Assembly (NCBI RefSeq): GCF_902498195.1
Contig: NZ_CABVIY010000008.1
Span: 186,001-250,000 of the forward strand
Origin: Pseudomonas fluorescens
GTDB taxonomy: Bacteria; Pseudomonadota; Gammaproteobacteria; Pseudomonadales; Pseudomonadaceae
DNA: 64,000 nucleotides
Reading direction: 5' to 3'
Shown here: in pieces, positions 26,479 to 35,933 of the stretch
How positions within the stretch are numbered: position 1 is the first letter of the stretch
How the letters are laid out: every line of letters starts with the position of its first letter
The notes under the pieces: generated by a model
Told to the model about the DNA's origin: nothing
The model's database searches: none
The model's input: only the letters and a program-made list of their open reading frames with translations
Translations under genes and position numbers: made by a program

Positions 26479-28029
26479 TCATACCCGCCAGACTTCCCGC
26501 AAGCGTTCCAGCGCCAACTTGATCTCCGTCTCTGGCACCGCGGCAAATCCCAGCACCAGCCCGGCACGCTGATCGATGGGTACTTGGGTATCCGGCAGCC
26601 AGTAATTGCTCAGGCCATTGATTTCCACGCCCACCCCTTCTGCTTGCTCGATCAACTGTTGCTCTCTGGCTACGCTGTTGACCGAAACCGTCAGGTGTAG
26701 CCCGGCGGAGACGGCGGGCAGGCTGCCCACACCCGCGATGCCTTTCGGCCAACCGTCCAGCAGGCAATTTCGGCGGCTCAAGGCAGCCCGCCTCATGCGA
26801 CGAATGTGTCGCTGAAAGTGCCCGGCCGCCATGAATTCGGCCATCACCGCTTGAGTGCTGACTTCCGAGTGCCGGACGTCCACTGCCCGGCGTTGCGAAA
26901 ACGCCTGCACCAGCGCCGGCGGCAATACCAGATATCCCAGGCGTAGCGCCGGGAAGGCGACCTTGCCAAAAGTCCCGACGTACAAAACCCTCCCTTGCCG
27001 ATCAAGCGCCGCCAACGGTGACAGTGGCGCGCCGCTGTATCGGTATTCGCCGTCGTAGTCGTCCTCGACGATCCAGCCCTGGGTACGCTCGGCCCAGGCA
27101 AGCAATTCAAGGCGTCGCGCCAGGCTCATGACCACGCCTGTCGGGTACTGATGCGAAGGGGTGACATAGGCGAGGCGACAATCGTCGAGCGCGTCCAATT
27201 GCGCACAGTCGATACCCTCACTGTCCACTGTCACCCCATGCAAGCGCGCCCCAGCCACGGCGAAGGCATGACCGGCGGCCCGATACCCCGGGTTTTCAAT
27301 CGCCACTCCATCGCCCGGCTCCACCAGCAACTGTGCACAAAGGCTGATCCCCTGCTGCGCGCCACTGGTGATCACAATTTGCTCAGCAGTGCATTGCATG
27401 CCCCGCGAGCTGCGCAAATACGCGGCGATCATCCCGCGTAACCGCGCATCGCCTGCCGGATCGCCATAACACAGCTGCTGCAAATCCGGTTTACGCCAGA
27501 AAGCCGCATTCAGCTTGGCCCAAACCTCAAAAGGGAACAGATCGAAGGCCGGAACACCCACCCGAAAAGCACGCGGCGGGCCGCTCGGTGGCGCCGGCAA
27601 ATGATTCTTTTCAACCCGTCCCAAAGCGCCCTTGTGGATAACTTTACTGGATGGAACCACAGGCATATCGAGCCAATTTGTGGATAAGGCTGTGGGTAAG
27701 CCTGTAGATAACCCTGTGGATACTTTTGTGGATATTTTTTTTGCCGGAAGCACGGCCGACGATAATTGCGCGACATAAGTCCCGTCACCGACGCGCCCTT
27801 CGATAAACCCCTCGGCATACAACTGGTCGTAGGCCCTTACGACGCTGTTGCGTGAAATCGCCAATGCCGCCGCAAGATCGCGGCTGGCCGGCAATCGCGT
27901 GCCGCTGGCCAGTCGCCCATCGAGCACGCGCACCCGTAATGCCTGATAAAGCTGAAGACTCAGGCCCTGGCGACGGTCAAGTTCAATACCGGCCGGGTTG
28001 AACGACAAGGACAACGTTTCGCTATTCAT
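26479..28029 (-). CDS. MocR-type regulator (GntR HTH fused to aminotransferase domain)
   Basis: 516-residue PLP-dependent transcription factor of the MocR/PdxR group. The GntR winged helix spans about 20-90 (GTRLPASRDLAAALAISRNSV). A type I aminotransferase domain runs from about 150 to 516, with the PLP lysine K356 in GTFGKVAFPALRLGY and SGAQQGISLCAQLL near 222. The linker (about 96-132) contains a short-period Ser-Thr repeat (ISTKVSTGLSTGLPTALST) encoded by a 12-bp tandem repeat of DnaA-box-like 9-mers. Divergent from the PaiB-like gene. Members sense PLP or amino-acid aldimines; the target here is unknown. Confidence 0.9.
   Translation of the reverse strand: MNSETLSLSFNPAGIELDRRQGLSLQLYQALRVRVLDGRLASGTRLPASRDLAAALAISRNSVVRAYDQLYAEGFIEGRVGDGTYVAQLSSAVLPAKKISTKVSTGLSTGLPTALSTNWLDMPVVPSSKVIHKGALGRVEKNHLPAPPSGPPRAFRVGVPAFDLFPFEVWAKLNAAFWRKPDLQQLCYGDPAGDARLRGMIAAYLRSSRGMQCTAEQIVITSGAQQGISLCAQLLVEPGDGVAIENPGYRAAGHAFAVAGARLHGVTVDSEGIDCAQLDALDDCRLAYVTPSHQYPTGVVMSLARRLELLAWAERTQGWIVEDDYDGEYRYSGAPLSPLAALDRQGRVLYVGTFGKVAFPALRLGYLVLPPALVQAFSQRRAVDVRHSEVSTQAVMAEFMAAGHFQRHIRRMRRAALSRRNCLLDGWPKGIAGVGSLPAVSAGLHLTVSVNSVAREQQLIEQAEGVGVEINGLSNYWLPDTQVPIDQRAGLVLGFAAVPETEIKLALERLREVWRV
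27633..27735. repeat. Array of six DnaA-box-like 9-mers, five on an exact 12-bp period
   Basis: TGTGGATAA (complement of TTATCCACA) occurs at 27633 and 27679. TGTGGGTAA (27691), TGTAGATAA (27703), TGTGGATAC (27715) and TGTGGATAT (27727) each differ at one position. From 27679 on the starts are exactly 12 bp apart, forming an in-frame four-codon repeat in the mocR linker. DnaA binding is an inference from the 9-mers. Confidence 0.7.
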
Positions 28030-28047
28030 CTTAATGGACCTATGAAA

Positions 28048-28078
28048 TTGGTCATTAATGGCTCTTACAACAGACCAA
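28048..28078. promoter_or_regulatory. Candidate MocR operator in the divergent promoter
   Basis: Inverted half-sites TTGGTC (28048-28053) and GACCAA (28073-28078) sit in the 92-bp gap between mocR and the PaiB-like gene, with an 8-bp palindrome CATTAATG (28053-28060) between. Position fits autoregulation; no experiment is implied. Confidence 0.4.
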
Positions 28079-28121
28079 TAGCCTGCCTAGGATGCAGGCA
28101 TTCGCCAAGGAAATTCTTGCC

Positions 28122-28745
28122 ATGTACACGCCCCGTGCCTTTGCCATCGATGAATTGTCCCAGTTGCACGAACTGATTCTCGCCACCCGCCTCGCCATTT
28201 TGGTGACCCACGGCGAACACGGTTTGCAAGCCAGCCATGTGCCCGTACTGCTCCATCGCGAACAAGGTCCGAACGGCACGCTGTACGGGCATTTGGCCAA
28301 GGCCAATCCGCAGTGGAAAGAGCTGCGCGATGGTGCCGAAGCCCTGCTGATTTTTCCCGGCGCCGATGCGTACGTCAGCCCGGGCTTTTATCCAGGCAAG
28401 GCCGAGCACGGCAAAGTCGTCCCGACCTGGAACTACGTCGCCGTACACGCCTACGGCCGTGCCGAAACCTTCAGTGATGGCGGCCGGCTGCTCGACATCG
28501 TGAGTACCCTCACCGATCGCCATGAGGCCGGCCGCGCCCAACCGTGGAAGGTCGCCGACGCCCCCGCCGACTACATTGACGGCATGCTCAAGGCCATTGT
28601 CGGTTTCGCCGTGCCCATCGAACGCCTGGAGGGCAAGCGCAAGCTCAGCCAAAACCGTAATCCTGCCGATATCGCCGGCGTGCGCGAGGGGCTCGCCGCC
28701 AGCCCCGACGCGCAGGACCAGGCCCTCGCCCACTTGATGCGTTAA
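28122..28745 (+). CDS. PaiB-like FMN-binding protein
   Basis: 207-residue protein of the PaiB (FMN-binding split-barrel) family, first described as a negative regulator of sporulation genes in Bacillus. The MYTPRAFAIDELSQLHELI opening, SHVPVLL, GHLAKANPQW, YVSPGFYPGK and VPTWNYVAVHAYG segments are family hallmarks. The start at 28122 has AAGGAA upstream and replaces a frame ten codons longer. Ten bases separate it from the first GNAT gene. PaiB-GNAT pairing recalls the Bacillus paiAB operon, in which PaiA is a polyamine N-acetyltransferase. Confidence 0.9.
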   Translation: MYTPRAFAIDELSQLHELILATRLAILVTHGEHGLQASHVPVLLHREQGPNGTLYGHLAKANPQWKELRDGAEALLIFPGADAYVSPGFYPGKAEHGKVVPTWNYVAVHAYGRAETFSDGGRLLDIVSTLTDRHEAGRAQPWKVADAPADYIDGMLKAIVGFAVPIERLEGKRKLSQNRNPADIAGVREGLAASPDAQDQALAHLMR

Positions 28746-28754
28746 GGAATGAAC

Positions 28755-29201
28755 ATGAGTCAGATCGACATCCGCCAGGTCAGCGCCGACGACCACGCCG
28801 CCTGGCTGCCGCTGTGGCAGGCCTACCTGTGCTTCTACAAAACCGAATTGCCCCAGGCTGTGACTGACAGCACCTGGCAGCGCATGCTTGACCCGAACGA
28901 ACCCACCCACGCCGCATTGGCCTGGGCCGATGGCAAAGCGGTGGGCATGGTGCATTTCATCTACCATCGTTCGAACTGGGCCATCGAAAATTCCTGCTAC
29001 CTGCAAGACTTGCTGGTGGCGCCCGGAACCCGCGGCACTGGCATCGGTCGCCAGCTGATCGAATTCGTCTACAGCACCGCCAAGGCTGACGGCTGCAACA
29101 AGGTGCACTGGCTGACTCACGAAACCAACGCCACCGCGATCCAGCTCTACGAGCGCATCGCCGAACGTCCGGGTTTCATCCAGTTTCGTAAAGCCATTTA
29201 A
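28755..29201 (+). CDS. GNAT-family N-acetyltransferase
   Basis: 148-residue acetyl-CoA-dependent acetyltransferase. The motif A region LQDLLVAPGTRGTGIGRQLIEFV (about 88-110, the RGTGIG pyrophosphate loop) and the C-terminal HETNATAIQLYERIAERPGF stretch are clear. The start at 28755 (MSQIDI) has AAGGAA six bases upstream; an ATG two codons earlier is in frame. It is the second gene of the PaiB-GNAT-GNAT operon. The substrate is unknown; small amines or the product of the adjacent cluster are possibilities. Confidence 0.88.
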   Translation: MSQIDIRQVSADDHAAWLPLWQAYLCFYKTELPQAVTDSTWQRMLDPNEPTHAALAWADGKAVGMVHFIYHRSNWAIENSCYLQDLLVAPGTRGTGIGRQLIEFVYSTAKADGCNKVHWLTHETNATAIQLYERIAERPGFIQFRKAI

Positions 29202-29218
29202 GGCTCAAGGAGAACAGC

Positions 29219-29890
29219 ATGTCGACTTCACTCGCCGAATGGAAAGGCGCCCCGGCGCCAACGGTTCAAACCATCGAAGGGCGCTTCATCCGCCTGGAAA
29301 AACTCGACCCGGCGCGCCACGGCGACGCCTTGTTCCAAGCCCTGCAAGGCCCGGGTGCCGATCCGAAACTCTGGGATTACTTGCCCTACGGTCCCTTTCC
29401 CGAGCGCAGCGCCTTCAACGACTGGCTGAACAATCACGCCGCCCACAGCGACCCGTATTTCTTCAGCGTGATCGATCGTGCCAGCGGCGAGGTACAAGGC
29501 ATCCTCAGCCTGATGTCCATCGTCCCGGCCCAGGGTCGTATCGAAATCGGCCACGTCACCTTCGGCGCTCCGATGCAGCGCTCGCCGAAAAGCACAGAAG
29601 CGGTTTACCTGCTGGCCAAAGAGTCCTTCGCCCTCGGTTACCGGCGCCTGGAATGGAAATGCAACAACGGCAACGCGCGCTCCAAATACGCAGCCGAGCG
29701 TTTGGGCTTCAGTTTTGAGGGAGTGTTTCGTCAACACATGGTGGTCAAGGGACAGAACCGTGATACGGCGTGGTACTCGATCCTGGATTCGGAATGGCCG
29801 GCGATCGGGGCGGGGTTCGAGCGGTGGTTGAGTGATGAAAACCAGACGGGGTCGGGGCAGGTGAAGACGCTTGCCGAGTGCCGGAGCTAA
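29219..29890 (+). CDS. GNAT-family N-acetyltransferase, RimJ/RimL-like
   Basis: 223-residue acetyltransferase of the RimJ/RimL type (PF13302-like). Residues 20-30 carry the opening strand EGRFIRLEKL. GRIEIGHVTFG and the ALGYRRLEWKCNNGNARSKYAAERLGF segment (about 140-166) are typical of this subgroup. AAGGAG lies 7 bases before the ATG, and 17 bases separate it from the preceding GNAT gene. The C-terminal tail (last 15 residues) is poorly conserved in style. Substrate unknown. Confidence 0.87.
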   Translation: MSTSLAEWKGAPAPTVQTIEGRFIRLEKLDPARHGDALFQALQGPGADPKLWDYLPYGPFPERSAFNDWLNNHAAHSDPYFFSVIDRASGEVQGILSLMSIVPAQGRIEIGHVTFGAPMQRSPKSTEAVYLLAKESFALGYRRLEWKCNNGNARSKYAAERLGFSFEGVFRQHMVVKGQNRDTAWYSILDSEWPAIGAGFERWLSDENQTGSGQVKTLAECRS

Positions 29891-29919
29891 AGATCGCAGC
29901 CTTCGGCAGCTCCTACAGG
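29889..29919. repeat. Single arm of repeat family B
   Basis: AAAGATCGCAGCCTTCGGCA and the next ten bases match one arm of the 14209-14284 element; no partner arm follows. Confidence 0.7.
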
Positions 29920-29934
29920 GTCCGGCGTTTCTTC

Positions 29935-29964
29935 AGTATAAAAAAAGGGGAGCACATGCTCCCC
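29935..29964 (-). terminator. Intrinsic terminator of the pycA-oadA operon
   Basis: On the minus strand, GGGGAGCA/TGCTCCCC with a 2-base loop is followed by seven T. It lies about 33 bases after the oadA stop. Confidence 0.88.
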
Positions 29965-29997
29965 CGAGGTTTAAAGCGTTGTACCGAGGCTGTTAAC

Positions 29998-31806
29998 TCA
30001 GCCTTCGATCTCGATCAGGATCTCGCCCGGGTTCACCCGGTCGCCCTTGGCCACGTGAATGGCGGTGACTTTGCCGGCGATGGCGGCCTGGACTTCGGTT
30101 TCCATCTTCATCGCTTCGGTGATCAGCACGGCCTGGCCCGCCTTGACGGTGTCGCCCTCCTTGACCAGCACATCAACGATGTTGCCCGGCATGGTGGTGC
30201 TGACGTGACCCGGTGCAGAGGCTTGCTTGCGCTTGCTGCTGCCACCGCTGACGAATTCGTTGAGCGGCTCGAACACCACTTCTTCCGGCATGCCGTCGAT
30301 GGACAGGTAGAAGTGACGCTTGCCTTCGGACTTGACGCCGACACCGGTGATGTCGACGCGGTAGGTTTCGCCGTGGACGTCGATGACGAATTCGGTCGGA
30401 ACGCCTTCACCGCCAGCCGAAGCCACGCCGCCCGCTTCGGGAATCGGCAGCAGCACTTCCGGAGTCAGGGTGCCGGCAGCGCGCTCTTCGAGGAACTTGC
30501 GGCCGATGTCCGGGAACATGGCGAAGGTCAGCACGTCTTCTTCAGACTTGGCCAAGGCACCGATGTCAGCACGCAGCTTGGCCATTTCCGGCTTGAGCAG
30601 GTCGGCCGGGCGAACATCGATCACTTCTTCGCTGCCGATGGCCTGGCGACGCAGTTTCTCGCTCACGGTGCCCGGAGCCTTGCCGTAGCCGCCTTGCAGA
30701 TACAGCTTCACTTCGTTGGTGATGGTCTTGTAGCGCTCGCCGGCCAGCACGTTGAAGAACGCCTGGGTGCCGACGATTTGCGAGGTCGGGGTTACCAGCG
30801 GCGGGAAGCCCAGGTCTTCGCGAACACGCGGGATCTCTGCCAGCACTTCGCTCATGCGATTGAGTGCGCCCTGCTCTTTGAGCTGGTTGGCCAGGTTGGA
30901 GATCATGCCGCCCGGAACCTGATTGACCTGCACACGAGTATCGACCGCGGTGAATTCGCTTTCGAACTGGTGGTACTTCTTGCGCACGGCATAGAAGTAC
31001 AGGCCGATCTCTTGCAGCAATTCCAGATTCAGGCCGGTGTCGAATTCGGTGCCTTTAAGGGCCGCGACCATCGACTCGGTGCCTGGGTGGCTGGTGCCGG
31101 AAGCGAAGCTTGAGATGGCGGTGTCGATGTGGTCGGCACCGTTTTCGATGGCCTTGAGCTGGCACATCGCGGCCAGGCCAGCGGTATCATGGGAGTGGAT
31201 GAACACGGGCAGCGATTGCTCGGCTTTCAACGCCCGAACCAATTCGCCGGTGGCGTATGGCGTCAGCAGGCCGGCCATGTCCTTGATCGCCACCGAGTCG
31301 CAACCCATGGCTTCCATTTGTTTGGCCTGGGCCACGAACGCATCGATGGTGTGCACCGGGCTGGTGGTGTAGGCGATGGTGCCCTGGGCATGCTTGCCCG
31401 CCGCTTTCACCGCTTCGATGGCCACGCGCAGGTTACGCACGTCGTTCATGGCGTCGAAGATACGGAACACGTCGATGCCGTTGACCGCTGCCTTGGCGAC
31501 GAAGGCCTTGACCACGTCGTCGCTGTAGTGGCGGTAGCCCAGCAGGTTCTGGCCGCGCAGGAGCATTTGCAGACGGGTGTTAGGCAAGGCCGCGCGCAGT
31601 TGGCGCAGGCGCTCCCACGGGTCTTCTTTCAGGAAGCGTACGCAGGCGTCGAATGTCGCGCCGCCCCAGCATTCCAGCGACCAGTAGCCGACCTTGTCGA
31701 GCTTGTCGCAGATGGGCAGCATGTCTTCGGTGCGCATGCGCGTCGCGAGCAGCGATTGGTGGGCGTCGCGCAGGATGGTGTCGGTTACATGAATCTTCTT
31801 GCTCAT
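29998..31806 (-). CDS. oadA: Pyruvate carboxylase subunit B / oxaloacetate decarboxylase alpha (carboxyltransferase-biotin carrier)
   Basis: 602-residue subunit with an N-terminal carboxyltransferase TIM barrel (DTILRDAHQSLLATRMR near 10-26; conserved DVFRIFDAMNDVRN near 117-130; metal-binding HSHDTAG near 209) and a C-terminal biotin carrier domain (EAMKMETE near 567, biotin on the Lys between the two Met). Together with the biotin carboxylase encoded 11 bases upstream it makes the two-subunit pyruvate carboxylase of pseudomonads (pyruvate + HCO3- to oxaloacetate). No oadB/oadG partners are nearby, which argues against a sodium-pumping decarboxylase. The start at 31806 (MSKKIHV) has GAGGAA upstream. 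Confidence 0.94.
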   Translation of the reverse strand: MSKKIHVTDTILRDAHQSLLATRMRTEDMLPICDKLDKVGYWSLECWGGATFDACVRFLKEDPWERLRQLRAALPNTRLQMLLRGQNLLGYRHYSDDVVKAFVAKAAVNGIDVFRIFDAMNDVRNLRVAIEAVKAAGKHAQGTIAYTTSPVHTIDAFVAQAKQMEAMGCDSVAIKDMAGLLTPYATGELVRALKAEQSLPVFIHSHDTAGLAAMCQLKAIENGADHIDTAISSFASGTSHPGTESMVAALKGTEFDTGLNLELLQEIGLYFYAVRKKYHQFESEFTAVDTRVQVNQVPGGMISNLANQLKEQGALNRMSEVLAEIPRVREDLGFPPLVTPTSQIVGTQAFFNVLAGERYKTITNEVKLYLQGGYGKAPGTVSEKLRRQAIGSEEVIDVRPADLLKPEMAKLRADIGALAKSEEDVLTFAMFPDIGRKFLEERAAGTLTPEVLLPIPEAGGVASAGGEGVPTEFVIDVHGETYRVDITGVGVKSEGKRHFYLSIDGMPEEVVFEPLNEFVSGGSSKRKQASAPGHVSTTMPGNIVDVLVKEGDTVKAGQAVLITEAMKMETEVQAAIAGKVTAIHVAKGDRVNPGEILIEIEG

Positions 31807-31817
31807 TGTTCTATTCC

Positions 31818-33233
<1,416 letters not shown>

Positions 33234-33371
33234 TTGGAGTTTCCCTTGAGCCGGTAGTACCCACGACCCGCTAGACCCAGGTCGACGCGTGACCAAATGT
33301 TTCAATTTGGTCGCAGGCCCACACTAGCGCCCACAAGGGATTAACAAAAATGAATAATTATTGGGTCATGC

Positions 33372-33387
33372 ATAAGTAAAGACTTAT
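33372..33387. promoter_or_regulatory. Candidate LysR-type operator between pycA and its regulator
   Basis: ATAAGT-AAAG-ACTTAT is a perfect 6-bp inverted repeat with a 4-bp spacer, 38 bases before the lysR ATG in the divergent pycA/lysR gap. It contains the T-N11-A pattern typical of LysR sites. Confidence 0.5.
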
Positions 33388-33424
33388 AGTTGCGGCATCA
33401 GCCTGCGGCGAGAGTGCCTGTAAA

Positions 33425-34387
33425 ATGCGTAAGTCCTTGATGCGTATGACATTGCGTCAATTGCAAATCTTCAACGAGGTCTGTGATTTGCGCTCCTACA
33501 GCCGCGCAGCCGACGAAATGTCGCTCACACAACCCGCCGTCAGCCTACAGATTCGTCAACTTGAGGAGCTGATTGGTCAGCCTTTGTTCGACTACGTCGG
33601 CAAAAAACTCTACATGACGGAAGCCGCTGAAGCACTGCAACGCGCCAGCCGGGACATTTTCGGGCGCCTGGAAAACCTCGACATGCAATTGTCCGACATG
33701 CAGGGCTCACTGCAGGGCCAGCTGAAACTGGCGGTGGAATCCAGCGCCAAGTACTTCGTCCCGCACCTATTCGCCGCGTTCAAGCGCCAGCATCCGGAGG
33801 TCAATCTGCAACTGACGGTGGTCAACCGCGGCCAGGTGATTCGGCGTCTGTCCGATAACCGCGATGACCTGGTGATCATGTCGATGGTGCCGCAGGACAT
33901 GGGCCTGGAATTCCTGCCATTCCTCAACAACCCGATTGTCGCGGTCGCACCGCCCGATCACCCGCTGTGCCATATGGGGCCGCTGCGCCTGCAGGATCTT
34001 GAGCCCTACACGCTGCTGCTGCGCGAAACGGGCTCCGGTACGCGCCTGGCGTGTGAAGAGTATTTCAAAGAGAAACGCGTGCACTTCAACCAGACCCAGG
34101 AAGTCTCGTCGGCCGAAGCCCAGCGTGAATGCGTGTTGGCGGGTCTGGGCGTGGCGCTGTTGACGCGCCACGCCCTGAACCTGGAACTGGCAACCGGCGG
34201 GCTGATCGAGCTGCCGGTCGAAGAGCTGCCGCTGTTCCGCAGCTGGTGCCTGGTGCAAGCCAAGGCTAAACGGCTGTCACCGGTGGCTCATGCCTTCCTG
34301 GCATTCGTTCGCAGCGAGCGGGTGCAGATCAGCGGGCTGGTTGAGCGTTTCGACGGGAAGCTGTCGATGCGGCCTGCCAGTAGTTGA
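33425..34387 (+). CDS. LysR-type regulator next to pyruvate carboxylase (PycR-like)
   Basis: 320-residue LysR regulator. The winged helix lies at about 8-65 (RQLQIFNEVCDLRSYSRAADEMSLTQPAVSLQIRQLEE). The effector domain follows with LKLAVESSAKYFVPHLFAAF near 98 and RETGSGTR near 200, a CbbR/CysB-like phosphate or acid-binding type loop. Divergent from pycA and syntenic with the regulator called PycR in P. aeruginosa (from memory). Start at 33425; a later ATG (MTLRQLQ, seven codons in) is possible. Its 3' end overlaps the small opposite-strand gene by 59 bases. Confidence 0.88.
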   Translation: MRKSLMRMTLRQLQIFNEVCDLRSYSRAADEMSLTQPAVSLQIRQLEELIGQPLFDYVGKKLYMTEAAEALQRASRDIFGRLENLDMQLSDMQGSLQGQLKLAVESSAKYFVPHLFAAFKRQHPEVNLQLTVVNRGQVIRRLSDNRDDLVIMSMVPQDMGLEFLPFLNNPIVAVAPPDHPLCHMGPLRLQDLEPYTLLLRETGSGTRLACEEYFKEKRVHFNQTQEVSSAEAQRECVLAGLGVALLTRHALNLELATGGLIELPVEELPLFRSWCLVQAKAKRLSPVAHAFLAFVRSERVQISGLVERFDGKLSMRPASS

Positions 34388-34541
34388 GTTCGGACTCTTC
34401 CGGAAAATCGCCGATTTCGGCGAGAAGCTGACGCTGCTCGCAGCGATCTTCAATAGCGCGGCGAAACTCCATGCGGCGCTGGTCTTCCTGCTGACGACGG
34501 GTTCTGACGGCGCTGTTGCGTTCTTCGTAGGGCTGGGCCAT
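34329..34541 (-). CDS. Small Arg/Gln-rich protein, PA3496-like
   Basis: 70-residue highly charged protein (TRRQQEDQRRMEFRRAIED at 14-32, then CEQRQLLAEIGDFPEE). It resembles the short pseudomonad family I recall as PA3496-like putative envelope-integrity proteins. GGGAG lies 7 bases before the ATG at 34541. No signal peptide or membrane segment; probably helical and cytoplasmic. Its last 59 bases run antisense to the end of the LysR gene. The family-like core and good ribosome site support a real gene; function unknown. Confidence 0.72.
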   Translation of the reverse strand: MAQPYEERNSAVRTRRQQEDQRRMEFRRAIEDRCEQRQLLAEIGDFPEESELNYWQAASTASRRNAQPAR

Positions 34542-34632
34542 TTCGAGTCTCCCAAGGCGAGTACGGGAGCTTCAAGATAGGCGCGAGGCATGACGGTTTG
34601 GCGGCTTGGGCGTTACAGGCTGATGAATGTTG

Positions 34633-34720
34633 AAAAGCAAAGATCGCAGCCTTCGGCAGCTCCTACAATGGAATGCATTCCCCCTGTAGGAGCTGCCGAA
34701 GGCTGCGATCATTTGCTTTT
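34633..34720. repeat. Long inverted repeat (family B), also the end of the RpiR gene
   Basis: AAAAGCAAAGATCGCAGCCT and its complement form arms of about 37 bp around a short loop. The right edge overlaps the stop codon of the RpiR-type gene, so it may also terminate that transcript. Confidence 0.88.
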
Positions 34721-35585
34721 AATCGTCCAGCGCTTTCACCGACTTGGGCGACAGCCGCAAGCTGCGCAGGCTGCGTTTGACGCTCTTGAGGTGGTTGACC
34801 AGGCTTGGCCCACGCGCCATGGCCACGCCCATTGCCAATACGTCGATCACCACCAGGTGAGCGATGCGCGAGGTCAGCGGCGTATAGATTTCGGTGTCCT
34901 CATGCACGTCGATTGCCAGGTTGACGGTCGACAGCTCGGCCAGCGGCGTCTGGCTTGGACACAGGGTGATCAACGAAGCTCCGCTCTCGCGCACCAGGTT
35001 GGCGGTGATCAGCAGATCCTTGGAACGTCCGGACTGGGAAATGCAGATCGCTACATCGCTCGGCTTCAAGGTCACCGCCGACATCGCTTGCATGTGCGGG
35101 TCTGAATACGCCGCCGCGGTCAGCAGCAAACGGAAAAACTTGTGTTGCGCATCTGCCGCTACCGCGCCCGAGGCACCGAAGCCATAGAACTCCACGCGCT
35201 GGGCCTGGGACATCAGCGTCACCGCTCGCTGCAACTCCACCGGATCGAGCTTCTCGCGAACCTCCATCAGGGTGTGCAGGGTGGTGTCGAAGATTTTCAA
35301 ACTGTAGTCGGCGACCGAATCATCTTCGTGGATCGCGAACTGTCCGAAACTCGCGCCTGCGGCCAGGCTCTGGGCCAGCTTCAACTTCAGATCCTGGAAT
35401 CCCGAGCAACCAATGGCGCGGCAGAAACGCACGATGGTCGGTTCGCTGATGCCGACACTATGGGCCAGGTCGGCCATGGAGCTGTGCATCACGGCCGCGG
35501 GGTCAAGCAGCACGTGATCGGCGACCTTGAGCTCCGACTTGCGTAACAGGTGACGAGACTGGGCGATGTGTTGCAGCAGATTCAA
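34719..35585 (-). CDS. RpiR/HexR-like transcriptional regulator
   Basis: 288-residue MurR/RpiR-family regulator. The helix-turn-helix domain (about 1-77) carries SMADLAHSVGISEPTIVRFCRAIGCSGFQDLKLKLAQSLA split over helices. The SIS sugar-phosphate-binding domain (about 125-260) has FYGFGASGAVAADAQHKFFR and ISQSGRSKDLL. It resembles HexR but matches better the second paralogue found beside an extra zwf in P. aeruginosa and P. putida (from memory). Here no zwf is adjacent. A palindromic operator lies 48 bases upstream, suggesting autoregulation. Its likely ligand is a sugar-phosphate such as KDPG; it was not given the name hexR. Confidence 0.87.
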   Translation of the reverse strand: MNLLQHIAQSRHLLRKSELKVADHVLLDPAAVMHSSMADLAHSVGISEPTIVRFCRAIGCSGFQDLKLKLAQSLAAGASFGQFAIHEDDSVADYSLKIFDTTLHTLMEVREKLDPVELQRAVTLMSQAQRVEFYGFGASGAVAADAQHKFFRLLLTAAAYSDPHMQAMSAVTLKPSDVAICISQSGRSKDLLITANLVRESGASLITLCPSQTPLAELSTVNLAIDVHEDTEIYTPLTSRIAHLVVIDVLAMGVAMARGPSLVNHLKSVKRSLRSLRLSPKSVKALDD

Positions 35586-35632
35586 AGGGATGGACTCTTT
35601 GTTATTGGCAGGTGCCGGGGATGTAGCACGCT

Positions 35633-35647
35633 TGTAGTTATACTACA
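35633..35647. promoter_or_regulatory. HexR-type palindromic operator
   Basis: TGTAGT-TAT-ACTACA is a perfect 6-bp inverted repeat matching the known HexR site pattern (TTGTNNTNNNACNACA-like), 48 bases upstream of the RpiR-type gene. The rest of the 348-bp gap up to 35933 holds an AT-rich stretch (35800-35930), a lone GTGGGAGCGAGAC REP remnant near 35759, and no gene I recognise. Confidence 0.75.
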
Positions 35648-35933
35648 TGAATCGGCTTTTTGCCTGCTCAATGCGTAACCACATCCCTCGATTTCAGGTG
35701 CTTGCGCCTCATGTAGCACCTGCGCTCGATGGTCAAGCACGCCTTCACTGCATGTCTTGTGGGAGCGAGACAACCCAGCAGTTCCCATCGGAACTATCCA
35801 TTAGTTAGTTCATTTAAAACTACCAGAACATACAGACTTACAAATCAAACTAACAAATAACTCACAAGAAAAATATCAGATGGATATATTGAGTTCTCAG
35901 GAAGCAACAATCCTTAATTACAGGAGTTATATT

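Noticed and set aside
27633..27735. Replication origin
   Set aside because: DnaA-box-like repeats are present, but no dnaA, rpmH, gidA or AT-rich unwinding element is near and the repeat lies inside a coding frame.
34719..35585. Calling this gene hexR
   Set aside because: The sequence fits the second RpiR paralogue better than true HexR as I remember it, and the usual zwf-pgl-eda neighbours are missing.
35582..35788. 68-codon minus-strand frame upstream of the RpiR gene
   Set aside because: It covers the operator palindrome, has no family resemblance and weak coding character.
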